Shown: one piece after another, positions 19,575 through 29,879 of the stretch | How the letters are laid out: each line of letters opens with the position of its first letter | Numbering within the stretch: the first letter of the stretch is position 1 | From: Cardiobacterium valvarum | GTDB taxonomy: Bacteria; Pseudomonadota; Gammaproteobacteria; Cardiobacteriales; Cardiobacteriaceae | Direction of reading: 5' to 3' | DNA length: 64,000 bases | Assembly (NCBI RefSeq): GCF_900460955.1 | Contig: NZ_UFUW01000001.1 | Coordinates: 682,001-746,000, forward strand | The notes under the pieces: model-generated | What the model was told of the DNA's origin: nothing | Databases searched by the model: none | Seen by the model: only the letters and a program-made list of their open reading frames with translations | Position numbers and translations under genes: made by a program

Positions 19575-20584
19575 CCATACGCCGACTGCTCACACTAATC
19601 ACCGCTTGCATCCTCAGCGGTCATGCTATAGCCGACAACAGCTACGGCACCAACCCCGCCGCTATCAAAATGATGCAGGAGCTCGCTGCCCGCGACGGTT
19701 ATGACGCCGACTATCTGCAAGCTTTGCTGCTGGCCGTTGGACGTGATGACGGCGTCCTTGCCAAAATCAGCAAACCGGCAGAAAAAACCAAGCCGTGGTA
19801 CGAATACCGCAAAATTTTCGAAGATCAGGCGCGTACAGATGACGGTGTCGCTTTTTGGGATGCCAATGTGGCTACACTGGTACGTGCCGAAGCACAATAC
19901 GGCGTTGACCCCGCCATTGTCGTGGCAATCCTCGGCGTAGAAACCCGCTACGGCAAAGTCACAGGCACCACCCCCGTCTGGCAATCACTGCTCACCCTGT
20001 GCATTGACTATCCGCCTCGCTCCCCGTTTTTCTGCGAACAAACCGATTACTTCCTGCGTCTCGCCAAGCGGGAAAACCGTAACCCGCTTGCCATCAAAGG
20101 CTCATATGCCGGAGCGATGGGCATGGCGCAGTTCATGCCGAGCAGCTACTACAACGACGCGGTGGATTTTGATGGGGACGGACGCATTGACCTTTGGTAC
20201 AGTCCGGCTGATGCCATTGGTAGCATCGCCCATTACCTGCAAGTACGTGGCTGGCAGAAAAACGGGCGCTACAAATACCGCCTGCCCGCAAAACCATCGC
20301 TTGCCGCCTTTGGCAACGACCACAAACCGCATTACCAAATTCATACACTTTTGACAGATTCTAATCTGAAAAATGACATAGATTTAATAAAAGAAATCGG
20401 TGATAATGGCACGGAAACAGTCGGAAGCCTTGTCGTTGACGCATCAGAGCAGGAAAAAGCATGGTGGATAACCTATAACAACTTCTACGTTGTCACCCGC
20501 TATAATGCGTCCCCGCTTTATGCCATGGCGGTCGGCGATCTTGCCGACCGAATCAGACACAAAAGAGAGAGCAAATTGAGATAA
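19571..20584 (+). CDS. mltB: Membrane-bound lytic murein transglycosylase B
   Basis: This 337-residue protein has a signal peptide of about 21 residues ending in HAIA-D. No lipobox Cys is present, unlike E. coli MltB, so it may be soluble or periplasmic. The family 3 lytic transglycosylase core shows the catalytic Glu124 in GVETRYGK, the SYAGAMGMAQFMPSSY signature and the DFDGDGRIDLW loop. It cleaves glycan strands to 1,6-anhydro products. It is part of the elongasome cluster, with ATGA coupling to rodA. The C-terminal 80 residues are less GC-rich. Confidence 0.92.
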   Translation: MTIRRLLTLITACILSGHAIADNSYGTNPAAIKMMQELAARDGYDADYLQALLLAVGRDDGVLAKISKPAEKTKPWYEYRKIFEDQARTDDGVAFWDANVATLVRAEAQYGVDPAIVVAILGVETRYGKVTGTTPVWQSLLTLCIDYPPRSPFFCEQTDYFLRLAKRENRNPLAIKGSYAGAMGMAQFMPSSYYNDAVDFDGDGRIDLWYSPADAIGSIAHYLQVRGWQKNGRYKYRLPAKPSLAAFGNDHKPHYQIHTLLTDSNLKNDIDLIKEIGDNGTETVGSLVVDASEQEKAWWITYNNFYVVTRYNASPLYAMAVGDLADRIRHKRESKLR

Positions 20585-21240
20585 TGAACGTAAAACAACT
20601 TCTGGTGCTAACTATCGCAGCGGCTGCACTTACCGCACAAGCGGAAGAAACAGCGGCGGATAAAGCCGAACCCGCGTCGGCTACAGCAGAACAGCAGGTG
20701 AATATCGTTAAAGTAATCGATTTTACCCAACCGCAAAAAACCCTCGCTTCGCAAGAAGCCAAAACCAAAGCGCTGCTTGCCGGTGAAGACAGAAAAGCCC
20801 TGCGCAACATTGACTTTACCCGCCCAAACCTGCGCAACCTTGTAGACAACAACGCCAAAGGCGATGTCATTACCAAAAGCAGCGGTCGCAAAAGCTACAG
20901 CTATACCGTTCTCGGTAAACGCTACCAAACCTTGGCTGACAGCAAAGGCTTCGAACAACAAGGTCCTGCTTCTTGGTACGGCAACCCCTTCCATGGTCGC
21001 AAAACTGCCAACGGCGAAACCTACAATATGAATGAGATGACAGCGGCACATAAAGAATTACCGCTTGGCACCCGCGTCGAAGTCACTAACCTGTCTAACG
21101 GACGTAAAGTCGTCGTCCGCATCAATGACCGTGGCCCTTTCCACGGCAACCGCGTTCTTGATTTGTCCCGTGCTGCCGCCCAAGAACTTGGCACCCTCAA
21201 TGCAGGCGTCGCCCAAGTCCAAATCCGCGCACTACAATAG
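20584..21240 (+). CDS. rlpA: RlpA family septal ring lytic transglycosylase
   Basis: This 218-residue protein carries a Sec signal (about 1-20, ending in AQA-E) and a C-terminal double-psi beta-barrel. The RlpA signature is visible as ASWYGNPFHGRKTANGE, then TAAHKELPLGT and the catalytic-region INDRGPF. There is no SPOR domain, so septal targeting by denuded glycan, as in longer RlpA proteins, is not expected. RlpA cleaves glycan strands lacking stem peptides. The start shares one base with the mltB stop. Confidence 0.9.
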   Translation: MNVKQLLVLTIAAAALTAQAEETAADKAEPASATAEQQVNIVKVIDFTQPQKTLASQEAKTKALLAGEDRKALRNIDFTRPNLRNLVDNNAKGDVITKSSGRKSYSYTVLGKRYQTLADSKGFEQQGPASWYGNPFHGRKTANGETYNMNEMTAAHKELPLGTRVEVTNLSNGRKVVVRINDRGPFHGNRVLDLSRAAAQELGTLNAGVAQVQIRALQ

Positions 21241-21248
21241 GAAACGTG

Positions 21249-22373
21249 ATGCGACACCTGTTCCGTCAACTTATCCTGAACATCGCCGCTGTTTACAGCG
21301 GCTTTGTCTTAGCACAAAACGCCCCGGAACTACCGGTCAAAAGCTACATCCTCACCGACGCTGCGAGCGGGCAAATCCTGCTCAGCAAAAACGCCAACGA
21401 AAAACTGCCGCCCGCCAGCATCACCAAACTGATGACCGCTTACCTCGTTGTCGAAGCGCTGGAAAACGGCAAACTGACCCCGGATACGCCGATTACCGTG
21501 AGCCAAAACGCCTACAAACAGGAAGGTTCACGCATGTTTATCGAAGTGAACAAACAAGTTTTTGTGCAGGATTTGCTGCAAGGGCTGATTATCCAGTCCG
21601 GCAACGATGCGGCTGTCGCCTTGGCGGAATATCTTGGCGGCTCGATGGATGGTTTTACCGAGATGATGAACCGCAAGGCGGCACAGCTCGGCATGAGGGA
21701 CACCCACTACACCAATCCGACCGGCCTGCCCGACCCCGAGAATTACACCACGGCGGAAGACATTGCTATCCTCTCGCGCCATATCATCAATGACCATCCT
21801 CAGTACTACCATCTCTACGGACAAAAAAACTACACCTATAACAAAATCAAGCAGGACAACCGCAACCGTCTGCTGTGGCGTAACGCCAGTATTGATGGCT
21901 TGAAAACTGGGCATACCAAAGAAGCGGGTTATTGTCTCGCCAGCTCGGAAAAACGCGGTAACATCCGCTTCATTGCTGTTGTTCTTGGTGCTGACAAAGA
22001 GAGTGATCGTTACGATGCATCTCAGGCACTCTTTAACTACGGTTTCGCCCAATTTGAAGAAACCGTTGTCATCAAAGAAGGGCAGAATCTGTCCGCTGTT
22101 CCTGTTTACAAAGGTACAGTGAATGAAATCAACGTCCGCCCACAGCACGATGTCAAACTCATGCTACCGGTGAGCGATAAAAGCAAAGTCGTAGTCTCAC
22201 TTGATTTGAATAAGCCCATCATTGCCCCACTTGCTGCTGGGCAAGAAATCGGTACCATCCGCGTCAAAATTGGGGACAAAGTCTATGCGACCTTGCCCGC
22301 TATTGCAGGCGAAGCCGTAGATAAAGCGGGTTTCTTCAAACGTTCCTGGCATAGCATCAAACTGCTTTTCTGA
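21249..22373 (+). CDS. dacA: D-alanyl-D-alanine carboxypeptidase (PBP5/6 family)
   Basis: The ATG at 21249, 6 bases after AGGA, gives 374 residues; a GTG one codon earlier is also open. A signal peptide ends near residue 22. Active-site motifs are SITK (Ser57-Lys60), SGN near 117 and KTGHT near 220. A beta-rich PBP5 C-terminal domain follows, with a short amphipathic terminal helix ([12 protein letters not shown]) for membrane attachment. It trims the terminal D-Ala of stem peptides. It is the last wall gene of the cluster, directly followed by lipB. Confidence 0.95.
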   Translation: MRHLFRQLILNIAAVYSGFVLAQNAPELPVKSYILTDAASGQILLSKNANEKLPPASITKLMTAYLVVEALENGKLTPDTPITVSQNAYKQEGSRMFIEVNKQVFVQDLLQGLIIQSGNDAAVALAEYLGGSMDGFTEMMNRKAAQLGMRDTHYTNPTGLPDPENYTTAEDIAILSRHIINDHPQYYHLYGQKNYTYNKIKQDNRNRLLWRNASIDGLKTGHTKEAGYCLASSEKRGNIRFIAVVLGADKESDRYDASQALFNYGFAQFEETVVIKEGQNLSAVPVYKGTVNEINVRPQHDVKLMLPVSDKSKVVVSLDLNKPIIAPLAAGQEIGTIRVKIGDKVYATLPAIAGEAVDKAGFFKRSWHSIKLLF

Positions 22374-22378
22374 ACCCC

Positions 22379-22990
22379 ATGTATATCCGCCATCTTGGTC
22401 TGCGCCCCTATTTGGAAACATGGGAAGCGATGCGGACTTACACCGCTGCACGTGACACAGACAGTGCGGACGAACTGTGGCTGGTGCAGCATCCACCGGT
22501 GTTTACGCAAGGACAGGCGGGTAAGACCGAACACCTGCTCGCCCCCGGCGATATTCCTGTCATTCACATAGACCGGGGGGGACAAATCACCTATCACGGG
22601 CCTGGGCAAATCATCATGTACCTGCTGCTGGACATCCGTCGCAGCGGCATCGGTATCCGTGCCCTAGTCAGCATGATTGAAAACAGCGTCATCACCCTCT
22701 TGCAGACACACGGCATCACCGCTGCCGCCCGCCCTGACGCCCCCGGCGTGTACGTTGCAGGTAACAAAATAGCCTCGCTTGGTCTGAAAATCAGCAATGG
22801 TCGCACCTATCACGGCGTTGCCCTGAACGTGGATATGGATCTTGAACCCTTCACCCGTATCAACCCTTGCGGTCTCGTGGGAATGCATATGACCCAATTG
22901 CGTGATCTTGGTATTCCTCTCAGCCCAACAGCAGCGGGTGATGCACTTGCTGCCGCGTTTACGCAGCAATGGCTGGCTAGAGCCTGCTGA
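22379..22990 (+). CDS. lipB: Octanoyl-[ACP]:protein octanoyltransferase LipB
   Basis: The 203-residue protein shows the LipB signature [12 protein letters not shown] near residues 62-73, the catalytic Lys in the GNKIASLG motif near 126-133, and the catalytic Cys165 in NPCGLVGM. It moves octanoyl groups from acyl carrier protein to lipoyl domains in the cytoplasm. In E. coli the order is dacA-ybeD-lipB with lipA farther on; here ybeD is absent, dacA and lipB are 5 bases apart, and an IS630-like remnant follows instead of lipA. Confidence 0.95.
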   Translation: MYIRHLGLRPYLETWEAMRTYTAARDTDSADELWLVQHPPVFTQGQAGKTEHLLAPGDIPVIHIDRGGQITYHGPGQIIMYLLLDIRRSGIGIRALVSMIENSVITLLQTHGITAAARPDAPGVYVAGNKIASLGLKISNGRTYHGVALNVDMDLEPFTRINPCGLVGMHMTQLRDLGIPLSPTAAGDALAAAFTQQWLARAC

Positions 22991-23094
22991 TATGCGACTT
23001 GCGCAGCAGCTTTTTGTAACAAAAACGGCAGGTGCAAAGCAAAAAGTCGCAGTAAGGGGGGGTATACGCTTACGAGAGTTTTTAATGCAGCAGA

Positions 23095-23984
23095 TATAGT
23101 TAAATAGCAAAAAAACAGTAACCATCAAAATCATGACCTATCCAGCCCATATCCGTAAAAAAATCCTTGCAGAACTTGAAGATAGCACCTATCGCGAAGT
23201 AGCAGCCAGACACCGCATCAGTCCCAACACCCTCGCTACCTGGAAGAAACAGCCACAACCCAAAGGCAGCCGCCGTTCTACGCCCCGCCTTCTCACAGAA
23301 GAAGTCATTAGGCAAGACGTAACCGAGCACCCTGATGACTATCAATGGGAAAGGGCTGCACGTTTGGGCCTGCTCACAAAACGGCATCTGCAAGGCGCTC
23401 AAACGCTATCGCTTCACCGTTAAAAAAAAGACTTCCGCCACCGCAAGGCAGACGAAGAAAAACGCCGTGAATTCCTCGAAGTAAAAAGTGTCTATGAAGC
23501 ACGCCTACACCCATTCGTTTATATCGATGAAAGCGGCTTCAGAAAAGACATCTCCCGTCCTTACGGTTATGCACCACGCGGGCAAAAATGCGCAGGCGTA
23601 TCCGGATGGAGCAAGGCACAAACCAACGTTATAGGCGCCCTGTGTGGCACTGTGCCATTTGCTTTCACTGCCTTTGATTGCAGCATAGACAGCGATGTTT
23701 TTCATACATGGGCGACAGAAATACTGCTGCCGGAGCTGCCTGCCTGCAGTGTGATCGTGATGGACAACACGCCTCCTTCCACAAACGGCAGGACACGCTG
23801 GATGCGTTGCAGGCCGAGGGACATACGGTGCTGTGGCTTCCGCCCTATAGCCCGGATTTCAACCCGATAGAGAAGACATGGGCATGGATCAAGCGGTTGA
23901 GGAAACAATGGCGGTTGGCTGATGTGAATGCCCTGCTGTTTTGGTTCTTTACTCTCGTTACTCTTTATTAGCGATTCGACTATA
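23095..23984 (+). mobile_element. Decayed IS630-family insertion sequence
   Basis: Imperfect terminal inverted repeats begin TATAGTTAAATAGC on the left and, reading inward from the right, TATAGTCGAATCGC. TA lies at both boundaries, as expected for the IS630/Tc1 target. Length is about 890 bp. The single transposase gene inside is frameshifted. Confidence 0.75.
23133..23971 (+). pseudogene. IS630-family transposase, frameshifted
   Basis: The N-terminal helix-turn-helix (YREVAARHRISPNTLATWKK) reads in one frame. The frame then slips near 23365, slips back at an A8 run (23422-23429), and slips again near 23770. Stitched together, the DDE catalytic core is complete: YIDESG, VMDNASFHK and NPIEKTWA. 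At least three frame breaks make an active product unlikely, although A-run slippage could repair one of them. It is flanked by lipB and rpmE2, so it probably separated lipB from its former neighbours. Confidence 0.85.
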
Positions 23985-24035
23985 CTGAATCTTGGCTGAA
24001 AAACCACACAATGCTGGGGGTCAGCAGGTTCCTCC

Positions 24036-24064
24036 TTGCAACAGTAACTGTAAACCGATAAAAT
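24036..24064 (+). promoter_or_regulatory. Promoter of rpmE2
   Basis: TTGCAA (24036-24041) and TAAAAT (24059-24064) are 17 bases apart, followed by a GC-rich discriminator. A small palindrome, acagtaactgt (24041-24051), lies in the spacer and could be an operator. Type B L31 genes are often Zur-regulated, but this palindrome is too short to call a Zur box. Confidence 0.55.
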
Positions 24065-24105
24065 CGCGCGGTTTTTTCCATAGCAAACCGAATTTAGGAG
24101 ATTTC

Positions 24106-24351
24106 ATGAAACCCAATATTCATCCGAACTACCGTCCGGTCGTCTTTAAAGACAACAGCGCCGACTTCGCCATTCTGACCCGTTCCACTGTCGAAACCAA
24201 AGAAACGATTACTTGGACCGATGGTAAAGAATATCCGCTGGTGCGCGTTGATATCAGCAGCCAATCCCACCCGTTCTATACCGGCAAACAGAGCATTGTT
24301 GATACCGCCGGTCGTGTGGATCGCTTCAAACGCAAATACGGCAAGAAATAA
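24106..24351 (+). CDS. rpmE2: 50S ribosomal protein L31 type B
   Basis: The ATG at 24106 follows AGGAG and gives 81 residues. The sequence [24 protein letters not shown] and a basic [12 protein letters not shown] tail is the type B (zinc-free) form; the zinc-binding CxxC motifs of type A L31 are absent. Such paralogues replace the zinc form in the large subunit when zinc is scarce. Monocistronic, with its own promoter and a strong terminator. Confidence 0.95.
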   Translation: MKPNIHPNYRPVVFKDNSADFAILTRSTVETKETITWTDGKEYPLVRVDISSQSHPFYTGKQSIVDTAGRVDRFKRKYGKK

Positions 24352-24361
24352 GCCGCTTTCT

Positions 24362-24401
24362 GCGATAAAAAAAACCGGCATCAAGCCGGTTTTTTTATCG
24401 C
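24362..24401. terminator. Terminator after rpmE2
   Basis: This is a perfect inverted repeat (gcgataaaaaaaaccggc, loop atcaa, then its complement) with U runs on both strands, 10 bases after the rpmE2 stop. Confidence 0.9.
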
Positions 24402-24414
24402 AAGTTCGGTAGAA

Positions 24415-24443
24415 GAAAAAAGGCTCCATCATGGGGCTTTTTA
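24415..24443. terminator. Second hairpin terminator, serving the minus-strand operon
   Basis: The GC-core stem aaaaaaggctcc/ggggcttttta lies 24 bases beyond the pgmB stop, with A and T runs on both sides. It can end the maltose operon from the minus strand. Confidence 0.65.
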
Positions 24444-24466
24444 TTTTTGTTTGTCGCATTGATGCT

Positions 24467-25129
24467 TCAATGCAGCGCCGCCCAAACTTCATCTAGATAG
24501 GCGAGAGTCAGGTGGGCAGTATCGGGGACGAGGGCGATGTCACTGCCCAGGTCTTCTGCTTTGCCCACGCCGACAGGCAGTGCACCGGCGGCTTTGATGG
24601 CGGTGATGCCGGCGGCGGCGTCTTCGATGCCGATGCAGTCGCGGATGTCCACCCCCACGCCTTGCGCGGCGGCGAGGAAAATGTCCGGTGCCGGTTTGGA
24701 GTGGGCGACGGCGGCAGGGTCGGCAATGGCGTCGAAGTAGGCGGTGAGCTGCATTTTTTCGAGCAGGAAGGGGCCGTTTTTGCTCGCCGAGGCCAGCGCG
24801 ATTTTTTTGCCCGCCGCGCGCAGGGCTTGCAGCAGGGCGAGGATGCCTGGGTACACGTCTTCAGGACGGACGGCCTGAATCATTTCGACGTAGTTGTCGT
24901 TTTTGCGTGTGGTCAGGCGGGCAAATTCGGCATCGTCCACGCTTTTGCCGCCGTGGGCGAGAATGCGGCGCAGGGAATCGTCACGCGAAACGCCTTTGAG
25001 TTGTTCGTTGAAGGCGCGGTCGATATGGATGCCCTGTTCTTCGGCGAGTTTTTTCCAGGCCAGGTAGTGGTATTCGGCGGTGTCGGTGATGACGCCGTCG
25101 AGGTCGAAGAGGACGGCTTGGTAGGTCAT
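24467..25129 (-). CDS. pgmB: Beta-phosphoglucomutase
   Basis: The protein is a 220-residue HAD-superfamily phosphatase-fold mutase. The nucleophile Asp9 and acid/base Asp11 are in FDLDGVITD. The [10 protein letters not shown] cap helix, the [10 protein letters not shown] loop, the SASKN motif II Ser and the GIEDAAAGI metal motif are all characteristic of beta-PGM. It converts beta-glucose-1-phosphate to glucose-6-phosphate. It is the last gene of the maltose operon, downstream of maltose phosphorylase, which makes its substrate. RBS is AGGAG. Confidence 0.93.
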   Translation of the reverse strand: MTYQAVLFDLDGVITDTAEYHYLAWKKLAEEQGIHIDRAFNEQLKGVSRDDSLRRILAHGGKSVDDAEFARLTTRKNDNYVEMIQAVRPEDVYPGILALLQALRAAGKKIALASASKNGPFLLEKMQLTAYFDAIADPAAVAHSKPAPDIFLAAAQGVGVDIRDCIGIEDAAAGITAIKAAGALPVGVGKAEDLGSDIALVPDTAHLTLAYLDEVWAALH

Positions 25130-25232
25130 GGTTGTTCTCCTGTGTTGTTTTTTTGTACGCGACAGAGATTCGTCAAGCGGCGTGATTGTTGGGTTTGCGA
25201 ATAGTCTTCCCCCTTTACGTCGCTGCGCGACA

Positions 25233-25255
25233 CCTTCCCCCGTAGCGGGGGAAGG
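25233..25255. repeat. GC hairpin in the mapA-pgmB intergenic region
   Basis: ccttccccc and gggggaagg form a perfect 9-bp stem with a gtagc loop; upstream, gtcgctgcgcgac is a second small palindrome. No U run follows on the minus strand, so it may stabilise or partly attenuate the operon mRNA rather than end it. Confidence 0.5.
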
Positions 25256-25277
25256 GATTTGTCTCTGTGGGGGTTTT

Positions 25278-27542
25278 TTACCCGTTTTTTTGCAGTGGCG
25301 CGCTGTGGCTGTCTTTCAGGGTCAGGGCTTCGCCGTAGAGTTTGAGCGGCAGGGCGTCGCCTTTGAGCAGGCGCAGGGTGACGTTTTTGCCGTCCACTTC
25401 TATTTTTATCAGGCGGCCACGGTAGTTGATATGGAAGGTGTAGCCCGTCCAGTCTGATGGCAGGAAGGGCGCGAAGCTGAGGGTGCCACCCCAGGTTTTC
25501 ATTTGTGCGAAGCCCTGGACGATGGCCAGCCATGAGCCGGTCATGGAGGTGATGTGCAGGCCGTCTTCGGTGTCGTTGTTGTAGTTGTCAAGGTCGAGGC
25601 GGGCGGTGCGCTGGTACATTTCCACGGCTTTGGCTTCTTTGCCGAGTTCGGCGGCGAGGATGGCGTGGATGGAGGGCGACAGCGAGCTTTCGTGCACGGT
25701 CATCGGTTCGTAGTAGTCGAAGTTGCGCCGTTTTTCGTCGAGGGTGTAGCGGTCGCCGAAGAAGTAGATGCCTTGCAGGACGTCGGCCTGTTTGATGAAG
25801 GGCGAGCGCAGGATTTTGTCCCACGACCATTTTTGGTTCAGCGGCAGGTCGTCTGGCGAGAGGGCGGAGACGGGGCGGATGTCTTTGTCGAGGAAGCCGT
25901 CGTGCTGGACGAAGATGCCTTGTTCTTTGTCTTCGGGATAGTACATGTTCGCGATGATGTCCTGCCATTTGCCGCGCTCGGCGTCGCTGACGTTGAGGTC
26001 GGGGCGCGGGTGTTTTTGCAGGGCGTCCAGGGTGTATTGCAGTACCCAGGCGGCGAGGGTGTTGGTGTACCAGTTGTTGTTGATGTTGTTTTCGTATTCG
26101 TTCGGCCCGGTCACGCCGTGGATCATGTATTTGCCGTGGCGTTTGGAGTAGTGGACGCGATCCGCCCAGAAGCGCGAGACTTCGACCAGCACTTCCAGAC
26201 CTTCTTTGGCGAGGTAGCTGTCGTCGCCGGTGTAGTTGGTGTAGTTGTAGATGGCGTAAGGGATGGCACCGTTGCGGTGGATTTCCTCAAAGGTGATTTC
26301 CCATTCGTTGTGGCATTCGACGCCGGTGAAGGTAACCATCGGGTAGAGCGCGCCGGCGAGACCTTGCTGGCGGGCGTTGTGCTGGGCCTGCGGCAACTGA
26401 TTGTGGCGGTATTTGAGCAGGTTGCGGGTGACGTTCGGCTCGGCCAGGGCGAGGTAGAGTGGCACAGCGTAGGCTTCGGTGTCCCAGTAGGTGGCGCCGC
26501 CGTATTTTTCGCCGGTGAAGCCTTTCGGGCCGATGTTGAGGCGGGCGTCTTCGCCGTAGTAGGTGGCGAATAGCTGGAAGAGGTTGAAGCGGATGCCTTG
26601 TTGGGCTTCGTCGTTGCTGCTGATGACGACGTCGGCGATATCCCAGCGCTGTTTCCAGCCCGCTTCGTGGGCGGCGAGGAGGTCGGCGTGGTTTTGTCCG
26701 CTGATTTTCGCGGAGAGGTCGCGTCCGGCTTTTTGTACGGCGGCGAGACCGTCGTAGTCGCGGCTGGTGGTGATGATGACGCGTTTTTCAAAGGTTTTCG
26801 GCGCCGCGCCCACTTCGGCTTCGAAGCGGTTGGTCACGCGCCAGTCGCTGCTGTCGTGGCCGGTGGCGGTGAAGTTGCCGGCGAAGGTTTGTTCGGCGTT
26901 GACGATGAATTGGTCGACGCCGAAGGGGTTGGCGACGGTTTGGGTGGCGATGCTGCCACGGTCGGCGGTAACGTCGCGCGCCAGTACTTGCCAGAATTTT
27001 TCTTCGTAGTTGGCGTCTTCGTTTTTCACGTCGGCGTCAATGACGGCGTCGATGCGTACTTTGTGGGTTTTGCCGTCGGTGGCGGTGATGTCCCAGCGGA
27101 TGAGCGCCAGTTCTTTTTGCGCGACGGAGAGGAATTTGCTGATGCGGAACTGGACGCCAAAGAGGGTGAACTGGCGGTGCAGGACGCCGGTGTGCATGTC
27201 GAGTTCAAGGACGAAGTCGGTGGGGGTGTGTTTGCCGAGGTCAACTTCCTGGCCGTCAACGTAGATGGCGACTTTGCTGTAATTCAAGGCGTTGATGGCT
27301 TTGCCGAAGTATTTGGGGTAGCCGTTTTTCCACCAGCCGACGCGGGTTTTGTCCGGGAACCACACGCCGCCGATGTAGGTGCCGAGGTGGCTGTCGCCGC
27401 TGTAGGTTTCTTCGAAGTTGCCGCGCATGCCCATATAGCCGTTGCCGAGGCTGGTCAGGCTTTCTTGCAGGCGCTTGTGTTCTTTTTCCAGTTTGGTGCT
27501 GCGGATGCTCCAGGGGTGGATTTCCATGATTCTCAGGTACAT
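25278..27542 (-). CDS. mapA: Maltose phosphorylase (glycoside hydrolase family 65)
   Basis: The ATG at 27542 gives 754 residues; a Met five codons later is an alternative. This is a full-length GH65 phosphorylase: an N-terminal beta-sandwich, a linker, an (alpha/alpha)6 barrel with the general acid Glu near residue 480 in TGPNEYENN, the phosphate-binding HESSLSPS loop, and a small C-terminal beta domain. [17 protein letters not shown] closely matches maltose phosphorylases rather than kojibiose or trehalose enzymes. It splits maltose with phosphate to beta-glucose-1-phosphate and glucose in the cytoplasm. The neighbouring mutase and epimerase fit this reaction exactly. Confidence 0.92.
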   Translation of the reverse strand: MYLRIMEIHPWSIRSTKLEKEHKRLQESLTSLGNGYMGMRGNFEETYSGDSHLGTYIGGVWFPDKTRVGWWKNGYPKYFGKAINALNYSKVAIYVDGQEVDLGKHTPTDFVLELDMHTGVLHRQFTLFGVQFRISKFLSVAQKELALIRWDITATDGKTHKVRIDAVIDADVKNEDANYEEKFWQVLARDVTADRGSIATQTVANPFGVDQFIVNAEQTFAGNFTATGHDSSDWRVTNRFEAEVGAAPKTFEKRVIITTSRDYDGLAAVQKAGRDLSAKISGQNHADLLAAHEAGWKQRWDIADVVISSNDEAQQGIRFNLFQLFATYYGEDARLNIGPKGFTGEKYGGATYWDTEAYAVPLYLALAEPNVTRNLLKYRHNQLPQAQHNARQQGLAGALYPMVTFTGVECHNEWEITFEEIHRNGAIPYAIYNYTNYTGDDSYLAKEGLEVLVEVSRFWADRVHYSKRHGKYMIHGVTGPNEYENNINNNWYTNTLAAWVLQYTLDALQKHPRPDLNVSDAERGKWQDIIANMYYPEDKEQGIFVQHDGFLDKDIRPVSALSPDDLPLNQKWSWDKILRSPFIKQADVLQGIYFFGDRYTLDEKRRNFDYYEPMTVHESSLSPSIHAILAAELGKEAKAVEMYQRTARLDLDNYNNDTEDGLHITSMTGSWLAIVQGFAQMKTWGGTLSFAPFLPSDWTGYTFHINYRGRLIKIEVDGKNVTLRLLKGDALPLKLYGEALTLKDSHSAPLQKNG

Positions 27543-27543
27543 A

Positions 27544-28521
27544 TCAGAGTCCTCTTTCGGGTTGGAAGATGATGGTGGATTGGTGGCGCGCGCCGTCTTT
27601 GAGGCGGATGTCGCCGTATTCGGGACGGTGCAGGCTGTTGGGCAGGGTTTGCAGTTCGGTGGCGAGCGCGTCATAAGTGCCCGCCTCATGCGCGGTGCCG
27701 TCCTGCGGCGCGGCGGTGAAGATAATCAGGCCGTTGCGATCGCCATAGAGGCGGATGCGGTAGTCGGGGGTGCTCAGGATGGCTGCTGCCTGGCGGATGT
27801 CAGTGGGGACGCGGTAGATGTCGTCAAAACCCCCGCTTGCGCGCACGGCATCATCCAGCGGACGCACGTGGCGGAAGTCGTAAGCAGGGTTGTCGTCTGC
27901 ATTGAGCGGCAGTTTTTCCGCATCAACGGCGATATGTTCGCCCTGCGGGATGTGCAGGGTGCAGTCGTGCAGGCCGCGCGGCAGGCGCCAGTAGATGTGC
28001 AGGGTCGGGTCAAACACGGTGTCGCCGTGCGCCGTCGCTTCGTAGCGGAGGATGAGGCGGTCGTCCGCGTCCAGCTGGTAATCAATGCGGAGTTCAAGGT
28101 CGCCGGGGTAGCCGTCCTGCGCCGCAGTCACGGTCGTGCTGAGGCGCAGTAACTGCGCATCCAGCCGCTGCACGGTGAAGAGCATCCTCGCCAGCCCGTG
28201 CGAACCGCCGTGCAGGGCGTTACGCCCTTCGTTCGCCTCCACGTGGCAGGGTTTGCTGAAGAGGTCGAATGCGGCTCCGGCGATGCGTCCGGCGACGCGG
28301 CCAATCTGCTTGTTAATCTGAAACGGGTTCTGCACATAATCGGCGGCGTTGTCGTAGCCGATGACCAGCGGCAGGCGGCCATTATCTGTGCGCAGCGAGT
28401 AATCCTGGATGATGCCGCCAAGATTGAGCACGCACACCCGTGTGCCGCGCGCATTTTCCAGGTAATAGCCGACGACCGGCACCCCGTGCAGGGTGCCGAA
28501 CGGTTTGGACAGCGCATCCAT
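27544..28521 (-). CDS. galM: Aldose 1-epimerase (mutarotase)
   Basis: This 325-residue galactose mutarotase-like protein has the NALHGGSHG motif with catalytic His near residue 104, the [13 protein letters not shown] strand and the second-His region in DPTLHIYW. It interconverts alpha and beta anomers of glucose. In this operon it probably equilibrates the glucose released by maltose phosphorylase. The start codon shares one base with the stop of the MFS gene and the stop lies one base from the mapA start, so the genes are tightly coupled. Confidence 0.9.
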   Translation of the reverse strand: MDALSKPFGTLHGVPVVGYYLENARGTRVCVLNLGGIIQDYSLRTDNGRLPLVIGYDNAADYVQNPFQINKQIGRVAGRIAGAAFDLFSKPCHVEANEGRNALHGGSHGLARMLFTVQRLDAQLLRLSTTVTAAQDGYPGDLELRIDYQLDADDRLILRYEATAHGDTVFDPTLHIYWRLPRGLHDCTLHIPQGEHIAVDAEKLPLNADDNPAYDFRHVRPLDDAVRASGGFDDIYRVPTDIRQAAAILSTPDYRIRLYGDRNGLIIFTAAPQDGTAHEAGTYDALATELQTLPNSLHRPEYGDIRLKDGARHQSTIIFQPERGL

Positions 28522-29879
28522 CAGGCGTGATCCGTCTTGGCGTGCGTTTCCTTAATCAGGAACACCGAAAACGCGCCGGCGAGCAGGATAATCCCGGCAG
28601 CAATAAACATATTGGCCTGTGTGCCGCCCAATAACGGGTAGAGGCCGAAACTCATAAGCGAAGCGACAATTTGTGGCAGGCAAATCGAGCCGTTAAAGAG
28701 GCCGAGGTAGGTGCCCATGTGTTTGCCGGAAAGGGCATTGGTCACGATCGTCAGCGGGTAAGTGATAATCCCCGCCCAAGCAATGCCGACCAAGATAAAG
28801 GACAGAATCAGCACATATTTATTGCCGACATAGGCGATGGAGAGGAAACCCAGCGCACCCAGCGCCAGACAGGCGAAATAACCGTGCTTATGGAACTGGT
28901 TCGGCACCTTCGCCAGCACATACGAGCACACGACCGCCGCGATGGACTGCACCGCCGCCAGCATCCCGTACCAGTTACCCGCTTCCTGATAGCCGGCAGA
29001 AGCGGCATCCGTGGTCTGCCAGACATTGGCGGCAATCGCGCCTGCGGAATACGTCCACAAATACTGGAAGGCAAACCAGCAGAAAAACTGCGTCAATGAC
29101 ACCGTCCAGAAGGCCTTGGGCGCGGTTTTCAGTAGCGTCAGCCAGCTCACTTTGTCCTGATTGTCCTGCACTGAAATACCGTGATAACGGGCATAAGTGG
29201 CAGGGTCGTACTCCTTCACCTTGAAAATCGTGAAGGCGCTGGTGATGACGAGCAGCGCCGCGCCGACATAAAACGCGACCACCACCGTCTGCGGCACTAC
29301 GCCCTGTGGCGCGGTATTGGCAAGACCGATATAGGCGAACACGAACGGCAACACGGCGGCAATCACCGAACCGGCATTGGCGAGAAAACTCTGAATACCG
29401 TAGGCATAACTCTTCTGCTCGTCGTTAACCATATCGCCGACCATCATCTTGAACGGCTGCATTGCCATGTTGGACGACACATCCAGCAGGGCAATCATCA
29501 GCGCGCCAAATACCAGTGCGGCAAGCGGGCCAAAGCCGAAACTGCCGGAGTTCGGCATCAAAATCATCACCAGCACGGCAATCAGCGCGCCATAAAGCAG
29601 ATATGGCAGGCGGCGACCGCCGAGACGCGGTGCCCAAGTGCGGTCCGAATAATGGCCGACGATGGGCTGTACCAAAAGACCCGCCAGCGGCGGCAGGATA
29701 AAGAACCAGCCGAGACTGTGCGGGTCAGCGCCGAGTGTTTGGAAAATGCGGCTCATCTGCGAGCTTTGCAGGGTGAAGGCCGTCTGCACGCCGAGAAAGC
29801 CGAAGCTGATCATCCAGATAGTATTTTTGGGCAGCGTGGGCAGGCCTTGCTGCGCCGTTTGCGGGGTGGGTTCCGACAT
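28521..29879 (-). CDS. MFS sugar transporter, probable maltose porter
   Basis: This 452-residue protein has twelve predicted membrane helices. N-terminal landmarks of the GPH/SLC45-like sugar porter branch are present: the first helix with GFLGVQTAFTLQSSQMSRIFQ, then QPIVGHYSDRTWAPRLGGRR between helices 2 and 3. It should import maltose, perhaps by cation symport, without phosphorylation, as required for phosphorolysis inside the cell. It is the first gene of the galM-mapA-pgmB operon. As I recall, the neisserial maltose locus has the same gene order. Confidence 0.87.
   Translation of the reverse strand: MSEPTPQTAQQGLPTLPKNTIWMISFGFLGVQTAFTLQSSQMSRIFQTLGADPHSLGWFFILPPLAGLLVQPIVGHYSDRTWAPRLGGRRLPYLLYGALIAVLVMILMPNSGSFGFGPLAALVFGALMIALLDVSSNMAMQPFKMMVGDMVNDEQKSYAYGIQSFLANAGSVIAAVLPFVFAYIGLANTAPQGVVPQTVVVAFYVGAALLVITSAFTIFKVKEYDPATYARYHGISVQDNQDKVSWLTLLKTAPKAFWTVSLTQFFCWFAFQYLWTYSAGAIAANVWQTTDAASAGYQEAGNWYGMLAAVQSIAAVVCSYVLAKVPNQFHKHGYFACLALGALGFLSIAYVGNKYVLILSFILVGIAWAGIITYPLTIVTNALSGKHMGTYLGLFNGSICLPQIVASLMSFGLYPLLGGTQANMFIAAGIILLAGAFSVFLIKETHAKTDHA

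Noticed and set aside
25554-26573. Plus-strand open frame of 339 codons opposite mapA
   Set aside because: Val/Gly/Phe-rich shadow translation. The opposite strand encodes a full-length GH65 enzyme with all catalytic motifs.
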